A stretch of DNA of 64,000 bases, taken from contig NZ_LMSB01000008.1 of NCBI RefSeq assembly GCF_001428005.1, forward strand, positions 46,295 to 110,294. Direction: 5' to 3'. This document shows, one piece after another, positions 1-7,665 of the stretch. The position numbers and the translations under genes were made by a program. This stretch comes from Arthrobacter sp. Soil736 (GTDB lineage Bacteria > Actinomycetota > Actinomycetes > Actinomycetales > Micrococcaceae). The notes under the pieces are model-generated. The model was given only the letters and a program-made list of their open reading frames with translations. It did no database searches and was not told the origin of the DNA. Positions within the stretch are counted from its first letter, which is position 1, and every line of letters begins with the position of its first letter.

Positions 1-360
1 GTGGAGCGCCAGGCGTGGGCGGATGCCGGCGAGTTTGACCGTGCGGAAGTCGCAGCCGCCGTCGCCGTTCCCCATCCCGGCGAAGTGGTGGTGCCCGAGG
101 GCGGAACACTCGTTTCTGCACCTTTCGCCGCCAGCGTTTGGAAGGTGGACGTCGCGCCTGGAGACCGCGTGATGCAGGGACAGCCGCTGGTTTCCCTTGA
201 GGCTATGAAGATGGAAACCGTCCTGTCAGCTCCGTGCGACGGCGTGGTGCACCAGGTGCTGCCGACCGCCGGTTCCCAAGTGGTGTCCGGTGAAGGCGTT
301 GTGGTGCTCGTCGGCGCGGACGAACCGAGCGAACGTGAATTGGAAGAGGCAGCCGCATGA
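1..360 (+). CDS. Urea carboxylase, C-terminal biotinyl domain (partial)
   Basis: This is the 3' end of a gene that begins before the window; the GTG at base 1 is only where the visible frame starts. The visible part is a biotinyl/lipoyl carrier domain of about 75 residues with the biotin attachment motif EAMKMET (lysine near residue 70 of the visible part). Urea carboxylase is an ATP- and biotin-dependent enzyme that turns urea and bicarbonate into allophanate. It is assigned here, rather than another biotin carboxylase, because the next gene is allophanate hydrolase and the two overlap by four bases (ATGA at 357-360), which suggests translational coupling. The carboxylase domains themselves are not visible. 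Confidence 0.88.
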   Translation: MERQAWADAGEFDRAEVAAAVAVPHPGEVVVPEGGTLVSAPFAASVWKVDVAPGDRVMQGQPLVSLEAMKMETVLSAPCDGVVHQVLPTAGSQVVSGEGVVVLVGADEPSERELEEAAA

Positions 361-2309
361 CCACTCAGGGGACATCGACAGGTAAAGCCACCGCCGCCAA
401 ACGCATAAGGGACGCGCTGGCCGCCATTGACGCCGTGGATCGGCCCGAGATCTGGATTGAAATCCGCGGAGAGGAAGAGTTGCTGGCCGAGGCGGCCCGT
501 ATCGACGCCGCGGTGGCATCCGGCGCCGAGCTGCCGCTGGCCGGGCTCCTGCTTGCGGTCAAGAACAACGTGGACGTCGCCGGTATCACGACGACGGCGG
601 CGTGCCCCGGGTTCGGTTATGACCCGGCGGAAGACGCGGTAGCCGTGGGACGGCTGCGCAATGCGGGCGCCCTGGTGCTCGGAGCGACGAACCTTGACCA
701 GTTCGCCACGGGTCTGGTGGGCACGCGGAGTCCCTACGGTCCGGTCCGGGACTCACGCCAGCCGGGCCGGATTTCCGGGGGGTCCAGCTCCGGCTCTGCC
801 GTTGCAGTGGCGTTGGGACTCGTGGACATCGCCATCGGTACGGACACCGCCGGGTCCGGGCGCGTTCCGGCCGGTTTGCAGGGCATTGTTGGCATCAAAC
901 CGACGCTAAACGTGGTTTCCACCGCCGGTGTGCTTCCGGCGTGCCGATCCTGGGACACGGCCACCATCTTCGCCCGGGACCTGGACACCGCCGAACTCGC
1001 GATGGGTGTCTTGGCCGGGCAGGGCAGGACTTGGCCCACGGACATCCGATTGGCCGCGCCCTCGAGGCCGCGTATCGCCTTCCCGGCAACGCTCCCGGCC
1101 TTGGATCCCGCCTGGGCTGCGGAGTTCTGGGTCCAGATCGAGCGTCTGCGCGCTACCGGCGTGGATGCCGAGCCGATCGAACTGGATGTCTTTCTGCGGG
1201 CGGCACGGCTGCTTTATGACGGTGCGCTGGTCGCCGAGCGCTATGCCGCCGTCGGGAGTTTCATCGACGGGGCGCTTTCCGGCACCGCGGCCTTGGGCAG
1301 CGGATTGCCCGGCGGCCCTACCGTCGGGCTGGACCCGACGGTGGCGGGCATCGTAAGTGCGGCCGGCCACCTGCCTGCCCACCAGTATGTGGCGGACACC
1401 GCGGCGCTGGAGGAGCTGAAGCGCGAGGCGATGTCCCGGCTTGAGGGCTTCGACGCCCTGATCGTGCCGACGGCGCCGTTCCATCCGACGCTGGCGGAGG
1501 TGGCGGCGGACCTGGTAGGCGTGAATTCCCGCATGGGCACGTACACGAACTTCTGTAACCTGTTCGATCTGTGCGCGGTATCGGTTCCGGCCGGCATTGT
1601 GGAGGACAGCAGCGGAACCGATGACGGCGGGGCGCTGTGGGTGTCGCAGTTCGGCCTGACGGTGGTCGGCCGGACATTCGACGACGCCGTCGTTGCCGAC
1701 ATCGCGCGGCGCATCGAGTACACCCCGGCGAGGCCAGAGCTTTTCGCGGCTGGCGCCGCGCCGGCATGTGTCTCCTCGCCGCGGGTGCCGTGGCCCGTAG
1801 CGGCGGGGGCCGCCGTCGTGCCCTTGGTGGTGGTGGGCGCCCACCGGAAGGGCCAGCCGTTGGTCGCAGAACTGGAACGGCGCGGCGCCTTCTGGGACGG
1901 TCCGGTCAGGACGGCGCCCCGGTACCGGATGGTCTCGCTGGACACCCAGCCGCCCAAGCCCGGCGTGGTCCGTTCCGACGACGGCGCCGAACTCGCGGCT
2001 GAGCGATGGCTGCTCTCCGAGGCGGCTCTGGGTTCCTTCCTCGCGGAGCTGCCCGAACCCATGCTGTTGGGCTCTGTGCTGCTGAGCGACGGTTCGAGGG
2101 CAGTGGGCTTCGCATGCGATGCGGTCGCGGCGTCCCGGGGTGAGGACATTACGCACTTTGGAGACTGGCTGGCAGCCCAGGCGGCGAGGACCGGTCCCAC
2201 GCGGGAGGCAGGCGCTGCGCCGGAACTGGAACGGGAACCGGCCTGGAAGGGCTTCTGGCGCGAGGTCGGCCAGGCACTTGTCAGGGGGTTACAGCGCGGG
2301 AGAGCTTGA
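357..2309 (+). CDS. atzF: Allophanate hydrolase
   Basis: Amidase-signature enzyme of 650 aa that splits allophanate to ammonia and CO2, the second half of ATP-dependent urea breakdown (urea amidolyase route). The amidase core occupies roughly residues 50-450. The Ser-cisSer-Lys triad can be read as K69 (AVKNNVDV), serines 143-145 (GGSSSGS) and S167 (GTDTAGSGRV). Residues about 465-645 match the extra C-terminal domain that distinguishes allophanate hydrolases from simple amidases. Length is normal for the family (about 600). The start overlaps the stop of urea carboxylase in an ATGA, so the two are one operon. A terminator follows at 2379-2422. Confidence 0.93.
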   Translation: MTTQGTSTGKATAAKRIRDALAAIDAVDRPEIWIEIRGEEELLAEAARIDAAVASGAELPLAGLLLAVKNNVDVAGITTTAACPGFGYDPAEDAVAVGRLRNAGALVLGATNLDQFATGLVGTRSPYGPVRDSRQPGRISGGSSSGSAVAVALGLVDIAIGTDTAGSGRVPAGLQGIVGIKPTLNVVSTAGVLPACRSWDTATIFARDLDTAELAMGVLAGQGRTWPTDIRLAAPSRPRIAFPATLPALDPAWAAEFWVQIERLRATGVDAEPIELDVFLRAARLLYDGALVAERYAAVGSFIDGALSGTAALGSGLPGGPTVGLDPTVAGIVSAAGHLPAHQYVADTAALEELKREAMSRLEGFDALIVPTAPFHPTLAEVAADLVGVNSRMGTYTNFCNLFDLCAVSVPAGIVEDSSGTDDGGALWVSQFGLTVVGRTFDDAVVADIARRIEYTPARPELFAAGAAPACVSSPRVPWPVAAGAAVVPLVVVGAHRKGQPLVAELERRGAFWDGPVRTAPRYRMVSLDTQPPKPGVVRSDDGAELAAERWLLSEAALGSFLAELPEPMLLGSVLLSDGSRAVGFACDAVAASRGEDITHFGDWLAAQAARTGPTREAGAAPELEREPAWKGFWREVGQALVRGLQRGRA

Positions 2310-2378
2310 AGCCATTTACGCTCCGGATGTCCGTCGGCTGCTGGGCAAGCGGTTGTTGATCGCATAATCCATCCGTAG

Positions 2379-2422
2379 AAAGGTGGCGGTTCACTCCTAG
2401 TGGTGGACCGCCACACCTTTTT
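2379..2422 (+). terminator. Rho-independent terminator after the urea amidolyase genes
   Basis: AAAGGTG-GCGGT-CAC pairs with GTGG-CCGCCACACCTTT, with one small bulge, and a run of five T follows. It lies 70 bases after the allophanate hydrolase stop. Confidence 0.7.
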
Positions 2423-2424
2423 GG

Positions 2425-2705
2425 CTGCGTCGTTCCACCGATCCCGACCTCTCGGATCTCATCGGTGAGCTTCCACCAAGAGCGAGGACTTCCGGATCAT
2501 GTGGGCGGCGCAGAACGTCCGACTGGACCGCACCGGAGTGAAATCCTTCCACCACCCCGTTGTCGGGGACTTTGAGCTCACCTTCCAGGCGATGCAGCTC
2601 CCCGCGGACGAAGGACTCACCCTCATCGCGTACAGCGCGGAGCCCGGCACGCCTGCATATGACGCGCTCAACCTCTCGAGCTTGTCTGCCACAGTCCGCA
2701 AATGA
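2425..2705 (+). pseudogene. Remnant of an MmyB-like XRE transcriptional regulator (C-terminal ligand domain)
   Basis: Translated peptides from this stretch match the conserved end of MmyB-type XRE regulators: a piece reading DPDLSDLIGEL in one frame, then DFRIMWAAQNVR, GVKSFHHPVVGDFELTF and LIAYSAEPGTPAYDAL in another. The two frames join near 2471-2475, where one base appears to be missing and a TGA falls in the second frame. The N-terminal HTH domain is absent. An ATG at 2499 would give a 68-residue protein, but nothing suggests it is functional. The match is by recognition of family motifs; a homology search would settle it. Confidence 0.7.
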
Positions 2706-2862
2706 AACTAGCACAACGGCACAGGATGTCTCGGCCCAACACCGCCGGGTCTGAAACAACAGCTCATGCACCGCGACCGGACTTCCGTCGCGACGCTGCG
2801 CTATCTCCCGCAGCTAGGCCCCGACATGACGCAGGGTTGAGGGGGCGGGGAGCTAACGCCCT

Positions 2863-3265
2863 TCATCTCGGCCCACTCTCTGGGATGGGCAGTCTCACTG
2901 GGACTTCGACGTTGGCTGGGTCCAGTTCGGGACGGACCCTGCGGAAGCGCAGCGCATGCCGGAAAGACTGACCCGACCATGCCGCATCGGCTGGGACTTC
3001 CACCACGAGGGGTTCAACGAGCGTGAGTTCAACCGGTGAAGCGTCGCGGTTGAACCGATCGAGGGCGGTCCCTTTGATGGTCGAAGGCCAGGGGTGCGCG
3101 CCGATGGCGGGCCGGATCCAGCGAGCGAGGGCCCGGCTGTCTGCTGACTTCAGCGGCGAAACTGCGGCCAACGATCCGTAGCTCGCCACGGATGGGTAGT
3201 CCTGCCACGATTTCCGTGGGCCGTTTCACGGGACCGATGACAGCCCCGCACACCTTCTGTAGCCA
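2863..3265 (-). pseudogene. Remnant of an ATP-dependent DNA ligase (C-terminal part)
   Basis: Read on the minus strand, the upstream part gives GAVIGPVKRPTEIVAGL and GELRIVGRSF, the start of the OB-fold region of actinobacterial ATP-dependent DNA ligases. The downstream part, in another frame, gives ALDRFNRDASPVELTLVEP and FRHALRFRRVRPELDP, the usual C-terminus. The switch of frame is near 3170. The nucleotidyltransferase domain with the catalytic lysine is not present upstream. I read this as a truncated, frameshifted pseudogene rather than a gene. Family recognition is from motifs only. Confidence 0.6.
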
Positions 3266-3476
3266 AGCTGTTGTTGGAGGTCGTGGGGACCTTCGAGAGC
3301 TTTCGACTTTCTTCTGGAGCTGCCCAGGCGGGTTTTCTCATCTCCTACTGGTTTGTCCTTGAGCAGCGAAACATGGCACGAACTTCGGCGCGTCTGGCGT
3401 TCTATGAGGAAGCACTCAGTGGTCAGCATCTGTGCATTGGGCATCGTTCGGCACCTGCAGTCTTCCTGCGTGCGTT

Positions 3477-4079
3477 TTATGCCGCTCTCTTGTGTTCAGG
3501 TGCCCGCAGGTATGAGGTGAGAAGATCAAAAATTGCTTCGAGGTGAGCTGTATCGCCGGTCGAGCGGAGAACCGTCACTCCCCCCTGAATGCCGGCGATG
3601 AAGGCTGCGGCCGTGCGTTGTGCGTTTAGCTCCGGGTCAATGTCGCCTTGGGCCTGCATGGTGGTGATGCCTTGCCTTACATACTCCTGCCATCGGTTCA
3701 GAAGAGACGTAGCCACCTGAGATGCACCTGCAACCGAATCGACTTGGCTCATAAGGGAGGCCAGAGGGCAACGGGCCCCTTGCGCGCGGTAGCGGGCAAT
3801 AACAGCCCCCTGCCACCTATCCCACGAGGCCCACGAGTCGAGCGCCGCCAGATGGGGTTGCTGATCCTCCAGCACCCGGTCCGCCTCATAGCGAGCCACC
3901 TCGAGCAGCAGCTCTTCCTTCCCTCCCGGGAAGTAATGAAATAGCTGACTCTTGCTCGTGCCCGTCCATGCCCGAACATCGTCGAGGGTGACGGTGCCTG
4001 GCTCATCGCTTCGTAGGTGTGTGGCTGCTCCCTCAATAATCCGATTTCTCGTCGCGAGCCCCTTGGCCGTAAATGTCAT
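3477..4079 (-). CDS. TetR/AcrR family transcriptional regulator
   Basis: 200 aa. The N-terminal 60 residues form a TetR-type HTH (TRNRIIEGAATHL then SQLFHYFPGGKEELLLEV); the rest is the variable all-helical ligand domain resembling TetR_C members that control SDR or redox genes. The ATG at 4079 has no Shine-Dalgarno; TACGAT lies six bases before it on the minus strand, so a leaderless message is likely. It is divergent from the SDR gene at 4141 and the 61-base gap carries a perfect palindrome, so it probably represses that gene and perhaps itself. Ligand unknown. Confidence 0.88.
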   Translation of the reverse strand: MTFTAKGLATRNRIIEGAATHLRSDEPGTVTLDDVRAWTGTSKSQLFHYFPGGKEELLLEVARYEADRVLEDQQPHLAALDSWASWDRWQGAVIARYRAQGARCPLASLMSQVDSVAGASQVATSLLNRWQEYVRQGITTMQAQGDIDPELNAQRTAAAFIAGIQGGVTVLRSTGDTAHLEAIFDLLTSYLRAPEHKRAA

Positions 4080-4099
4080 GCATGCATCGTACCTACAAA

Positions 4100-4117
4100 T
4101 TGGACTTGCTGGTCCAA
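4100..4117. promoter_or_regulatory. Palindromic operator between tetR and the SDR gene
   Basis: TTGGAC-N6-GTCCAA is a perfect 6+6 inverted repeat. The N6 spacer is TTGCTG (4106-4111), which is also the best -35 hexamer for the SDR gene: 17 bases downstream is TAGAGT (4129-4134), then six bases and the ATG. A regulator bound here would cover the -35 box. Operator function is inference from position and symmetry. Confidence 0.7.
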
Positions 4118-4140
4118 AAATGGTTTCTTAGAGTTGCCGT

Positions 4141-4914
4141 ATGGACCAGAAATTGAAAAATAAGACAGCACTGATCACAGGATCGACCAGCAACATCGGC
4201 CGCTCCGTCGCCTACCGCCTCGCAGCCGAGGGAGCACACGTCATCGTTTCGGGCCGCGACCAGACGCGCGGCGAAGCAGTGGTTAATGACATCCGAGGCA
4301 AGGGGGGACGTGCTGATTTCGTGCGAGCTGACCTCGACGGTAGCCCCAGGGCGAGCAAGCAACTAGCCGAAGAGTCCCTCGCGCTATTGGGTGGCCGCGT
4401 CGATATTCTCGTCAATAATGCCGGCATTTTCCCCGCGGCAACCACGCTAACTGCCGACGACGAGACGTTCGACCGTGTTTACGGGGTCAATGTCAAAGCC
4501 CCGTTCTTCCTTACACAGTCGCTAGCTCCGGTCATGGAAGCAGCGGGCGGCGGAACCATCATCAATCTCGGGAGCTGGGTTGCGCGGATGGGCCTGCCCT
4601 TTGGAGCCCTTTACAGCTCCACCAAGGGTGCACTGGAGACACTGACCCGGGCATGGGCATCTGAATTTGCCTCAAGTAACATCCGGGTCAATGCAGTAGC
4701 CCCTGGGGTAATCCGCACTCCGGACCTCAATCCCGATGAAGAGTATCCCGGTGAAGCGCTCATGATCGGCACACCTGCAGGGCGTGCCGGACATCCGGAC
4801 GCGATCGCAGCAGCCGTTCTGTTCCTTGCCTCGGACGATGCTGAATTTGTCCACGGATCGATCATTGACGTCGACGGTGGCCGGGTCGGAGTCGCCGTCG
4901 TGGCGAGCTCCTGA
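4141..4914 (+). CDS. SDR family NAD(P)-dependent oxidoreductase
   Basis: 257 aa, a classical short-chain dehydrogenase of usual length. It has a cofactor motif TGSTSNIGRSVA near residue 13, the NNAG strand motif (LVNNAGIF), a catalytic serine region (IINLGSW), and YSSTKGA carrying the Tyr and Lys of the active site. The C-terminal ending with DGG is typical. Substrate cannot be told. The start is likely leaderless (TAGAGT six bases upstream, no Shine-Dalgarno). It is regulated, by inference, by the divergent TetR protein. Base composition of this pair is visibly less GC-rich than the neighbours, fitting acquisition by transfer. Confidence 0.92.
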   Translation: MDQKLKNKTALITGSTSNIGRSVAYRLAAEGAHVIVSGRDQTRGEAVVNDIRGKGGRADFVRADLDGSPRASKQLAEESLALLGGRVDILVNNAGIFPAATTLTADDETFDRVYGVNVKAPFFLTQSLAPVMEAAGGGTIINLGSWVARMGLPFGALYSSTKGALETLTRAWASEFASSNIRVNAVAPGVIRTPDLNPDEEYPGEALMIGTPAGRAGHPDAIAAAVLFLASDDAEFVHGSIIDVDGGRVGVAVVASS

Positions 4915-5269
4915 CCTCGGGTCCACTTTCGCAACACATCCCCAACGGGTGGAACCGCACCAACCTGCAAAACGCCGGGGGTCAGCGAAGTAAGCCAGCG
5001 CTACCTGGGCATGGGGATGGGAATGACCCTCTCTCGACGGGAGAGGGTGTCTCTTTCCTCGAGCACGACATGGCGAGAGTTCAGACGACCTCCACGGTTT
5101 CCCGGTGCTTGTATTTGAGGGTCGCGGACCACTGCGCGGAAAAGTAGCGCTAAGGATCAAACCGATCGCAACGATTGCTAGCGTCGATCGTTGAGAGAGC
5201 ATGGCTGGTGAATATTTAACGGCTGCCGAAGAGGTGGCGTACGGGCGGTATGCGCATGAAGCTCCGACA
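4915..5269. other. Intergenic stretch, no gene seen
   Basis: 355 bases between the SDR gene and the small minus-strand gene. Apart from a hairpin at 5026-5048 (ACCCTCTC / GAGAGGGT, perfect 8-bp stem with a 7-base loop, followed by CTCTTTCCTC), which may terminate the SDR message, I see nothing supportable here. Confidence 0.55.
5026..5048 (+). terminator. Possible terminator hairpin after the SDR gene
   Basis: ACCCTCTC and GAGAGGGT form a perfect 8-bp stem around a 7-base loop, 110 bases after the SDR stop. The T tract after it is weak, so the call is tentative. Confidence 0.4.
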
Positions 5270-5500
5270 CTAGCGAGATGGCGCTGATTCCCATTTGTAT
5301 TCAATCCACACCGTAAGACCTTGAGCACGTTCGAACATGGCGCGTCGTTCTGCTCCATCGGCAGATATCCAGAGGATTCTGCCGTCGGTCGTCACTGCGT
5401 CGACCACGCCTGTTCGCACGGTCCCTTCCCCGCGTCGGATTTCGACGGTTTCACCCACTACGGGCAACCAGTCGTGCTGAAGATGTAGCTTCCTTGTCAC
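5270..5500 (-). CDS. Small protein of unknown function
   Basis: 76 aa starting at the GTG at 5500, chosen because AGAAGGA lies five to six bases upstream; an in-frame ATG farther up (5668) would add 56 residues that look like noise. The sequence contains DWLPVVGETVEI, VRTGVVDAVTTDGRILWISADG and a C-terminal VWIEYKWES, suggesting a small beta-rich (SH3- or KOW-like) fold. No signal peptide or membrane segment. I recognise it only as a kind of small hypothetical protein common in Arthrobacter. It stands alone between intergenic regions. Confidence 0.6.
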   Translation of the reverse strand: MTRKLHLQHDWLPVVGETVEIRRGEGTVRTGVVDAVTTDGRILWISADGAERRAMFERAQGLTVWIEYKWESAPSR

Positions 5501-5861
5501 GGAATTCCTTCTCAAGGGTATTTGCAGGGTGTCAGTCAGATTGCGGGATACCTCAAGCCAGCGACGGATCCGCGGTGGGTTACGACCCCGCCAGTTGTGT
5601 TTTTGTTGCAGGGCGAACGTTCCCCCAGCCATGTAAGTGGTGCCAGATGACTGGCGCTGCTGACTCAAAAACGTCCCTCAAGCTGGGCCGGGCCAGCGCA
5701 TCAGCTGGAACAGGGGCCTCTGCCGCCCGGTGGTCCGCCAGCACCGGCTCCGGCCGTGCATTGCCGGCCCGGCACCCGTATTGCCAGCCATCAAGCGAAC
5801 CTGACAACGAAAACGAGCGGGACCGCAGCATTTATGCATCAGGGGGCAGCTGAAAGTACGA
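5501..5861. other. Intergenic stretch, no gene seen
   Basis: About 360 bases between the start of the small gene and the alanine dehydrogenase terminator. Open frames on both strands have poor codon structure and no recognisable motifs. Confidence 0.5.
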
Positions 5862-5902
5862 CGGCGGGTCCCCGGCTTCGCGTGGAAACCGGGGACCCGC
5901 CG
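5862..5902 (-). terminator. Terminator hairpin after alanine dehydrogenase
   Basis: GGCGGGTCCCCGG pairs perfectly with CCGGGGACCCGCC around a 13-base loop. It lies about 40 bases beyond the ald stop on the minus strand. Confidence 0.65.
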
Positions 5903-5940
5903 CACTGCGTTCAGCTAACGCCCTGAACAAGCGCGTTGGC

Positions 5941-7059
5941 TTAGGCCGAGACCAGGTTGTGCCAGTCGTTCACGAGGGGCAGGTTGTGCGCCTCGGAGAC
6001 GGAGCGGTGTGCCACGTGGCCGGCGGCGATGTTCAGGCCGGCGGCCAGTGCAGGGTCCCGGTCGAAGGCGGCATTGACGCCCAGGTTGGCCAGAGCCACT
6101 CCGTAGCGGAGGGTGACGTTGGTCAGTGCGTAGGTGGAGGTGTTCGGGACGGCGCCGGGCATGTTGGCGACGCAGTAGAAGATGGTGTTGTGGACCTTGT
6201 AGGTCGGTTCCTGGTGCGTGGTGGGGTGCGTGTCCTCGAAGCAGCCGCCCTGGTCCACGGCGATGTCGACCAGGACCGAGCCGGGCTTCATGCGCGAGAC
6301 GAGCTCGTTGGTGACCAGCTTGGGGGCCTTGGCGCCCGGGATGAGCACGGAGCCGATCACCAGGTCCGCGTCCACCACGGACTTCTCGATCTCGTACCTG
6401 TTGGAGGCGACGGTCTTCAGTCGGCCCTGGTACTGGGCGTCGAGTTCGCGCAGGCGGTTGATGTTGATGTCCAGGATGGTGACGTCGGCGCCGAGGCCGA
6501 TTGCCATCGCTGCGGCGTTGGTGCCTGCGACGCCGGCGCCGAGCACTACGACCTTGGCCGGGCGGACGCCCGGTACGCCGCCCAGCAGGACGCCCTTGCC
6601 GCCGGCGGGGGCCATCAGGGACGTGGCGCCGACCTGGACGGACAGCCGGCCGGCGACCTCGGACATCGGCGCGAGCAGGGGCAGGGTGCGGCCTTCCTGC
6701 ACGGTCTCGTAGGCGATGGCGGTGACGCCGCTGTTGATGAGTTCCTGGGTCAGTTCGGGCTCGGCGGCCAGGTGCAGGTAGGTGAAGAGGATCAGGCCCT
6801 TGCGGAAGCGGTGGTACTCGGCCTCGACCGGCTCCTTGACCTTCATGACCATGTCAGCGCGGGCCCAGACGTCGTCCGGATCGGCGACGATCTCGGCGCC
6901 GGCAATGACGTATTCCTCGTCAGTGATGCCGGAGCCCAGGCCTGCGCCGCGCTCGACCAGGACCGTGTGGCCGTGGGTGCGGAACTCGTGAACGCCGGCG
7001 GCCGTGATGGCAACGCGGAATTCGTTGTTCTTGATCTCTTTGGGGACACCGATGATCAT
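5941..7059 (-). CDS. ald: Alanine dehydrogenase
   Basis: 372 aa, the usual length. It interconverts L-alanine and pyruvate plus ammonia with NAD. The N-terminus MIIGVPKEIKNNEFRVA is diagnostic for the family. The substrate-binding arginine and lysine regions (FRVAIT; MVMKVKEPVEAEY) and the Rossmann motif (VVLGAGVAGTNAA, near residue 170) are intact. The start ATG at 7059 has GGAG about ten bases upstream. A degraded PucR-like fragment lies beyond its start, and the permease and alanine racemase that follow point to an alanine-use island. A strong hairpin terminates it. Confidence 0.97.
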   Translation of the reverse strand: MIIGVPKEIKNNEFRVAITAAGVHEFRTHGHTVLVERGAGLGSGITDEEYVIAGAEIVADPDDVWARADMVMKVKEPVEAEYHRFRKGLILFTYLHLAAEPELTQELINSGVTAIAYETVQEGRTLPLLAPMSEVAGRLSVQVGATSLMAPAGGKGVLLGGVPGVRPAKVVVLGAGVAGTNAAAMAIGLGADVTILDININRLRELDAQYQGRLKTVASNRYEIEKSVVDADLVIGSVLIPGAKAPKLVTNELVSRMKPGSVLVDIAVDQGGCFEDTHPTTHQEPTYKVHNTIFYCVANMPGAVPNTSTYALTNVTLRYGVALANLGVNAAFDRDPALAAGLNIAAGHVAHRSVSEAHNLPLVNDWHNLVSA

Positions 7060-7665
7060 TTTTGGGGCTCCATCCAGAATAGGTCCGCCTGTGAGGCAGG
7101 CGACAGGAACGGTCCCCGGACCAGCGGCCGGAACCGCGTGTTTCCGCGGATTCTCGCAATCATCCTTCGACGTTTGTCGAGTCGCAGGGCGTCAGGTGTC
7201 GCCTGCTGTCCGTTCGTCGGCAGGCCCTTCGGGACGTAGTCTTGCAGCATGCAACAGCTGGACGTGGAACAGCTGTGGAACAGGTTGCCCTCAGTTCGGC
7301 CGCGGGCTGTCGCTGGAAGACCCCAACGGAGTTCTCCTCGCCCACAGCTCCAAGCTTTCGCCCGCCCTGCACGAAAAAATACATGGAAATGAGCCATCTT
7401 TTTCTTCACCGAACGGCTGAGTATCCCTATTTGACATTTTGGATGAGCTTGATCACACTCGTCACTGTGGCTCCGGCAAGGAGGCCGGCCACCCTGAATC
7501 CCAGCTCCGAACCGAATGAATCGGACTGAAGAAATACCCCGACGGAACTCCCGAATCCAACCGGGTCAAGAGTCAATCCAAGCCTGACCGTGCCGCCGTA
7601 TGCGTCGGCGCCGGTGTTTGTCGCGCCTATTTTGAGCCCTACGCCGCACACGAGGAAGAGTCCAC
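7060..7665. other. Intergenic region between ald and the permease, with a possible regulator remnant
   Basis: 606 bases with no intact gene. Bases 7249-7420 carry a possible degraded PucR-type regulator (separate entry). The rest, including 7430-7660 before the permease, should hold the divergent promoters, but I could not assign -10/-35 boxes with confidence. Confidence 0.5.
7249..7420 (+). pseudogene. Possible N-terminal remnant of a PucR-type regulator
   Basis: From the ATG at 7249 one frame reads MQQLDVEQLWNRL; after a one-base shift near 7290 the next reads FGRGLSLEDPNGVLLAHSS. Together they resemble the start of PucR-family regulators (a short helix, then LGRxxSLEDPxGxLLAxSS). Nothing of the downstream HTH is left. 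Bacillus subtilis alanine dehydrogenase is activated by the PucR-type AdeR, so a lost regulator next to ald is plausible. The match is short, so confidence is limited. Confidence 0.4.

Larger units (their letters stand above)
2310..3476. other. Degenerate region without intact genes
   Basis: After the urea operon there is about 1.1 kb with no intact gene. It holds the MmyB-like remnant (2425-2705) and a frameshifted DNA ligase remnant (about 2863-3265). Bases 2706-2860 and 3266-3476 show nothing I can name; a short frame ending at about 2840 (reading TSVATLRYLPQLGPDM) may be another fragment. Decayed pieces of unrelated genes side by side are typical of a turnover hot spot. Confidence 0.6.

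Noticed and set aside
2283..2367. Short frame reading GYSAGELEAIYAPDVRRLL at the end of allophanate hydrolase
   Set aside because: Looks protein-like but too short, in another frame, no start; could be a fragment of some lost gene but not supportable.
5959..7239. Plus-strand open frame of 426 codons opposite ald
   Set aside because: Antisense mirror of alanine dehydrogenase codon bias, no homology.
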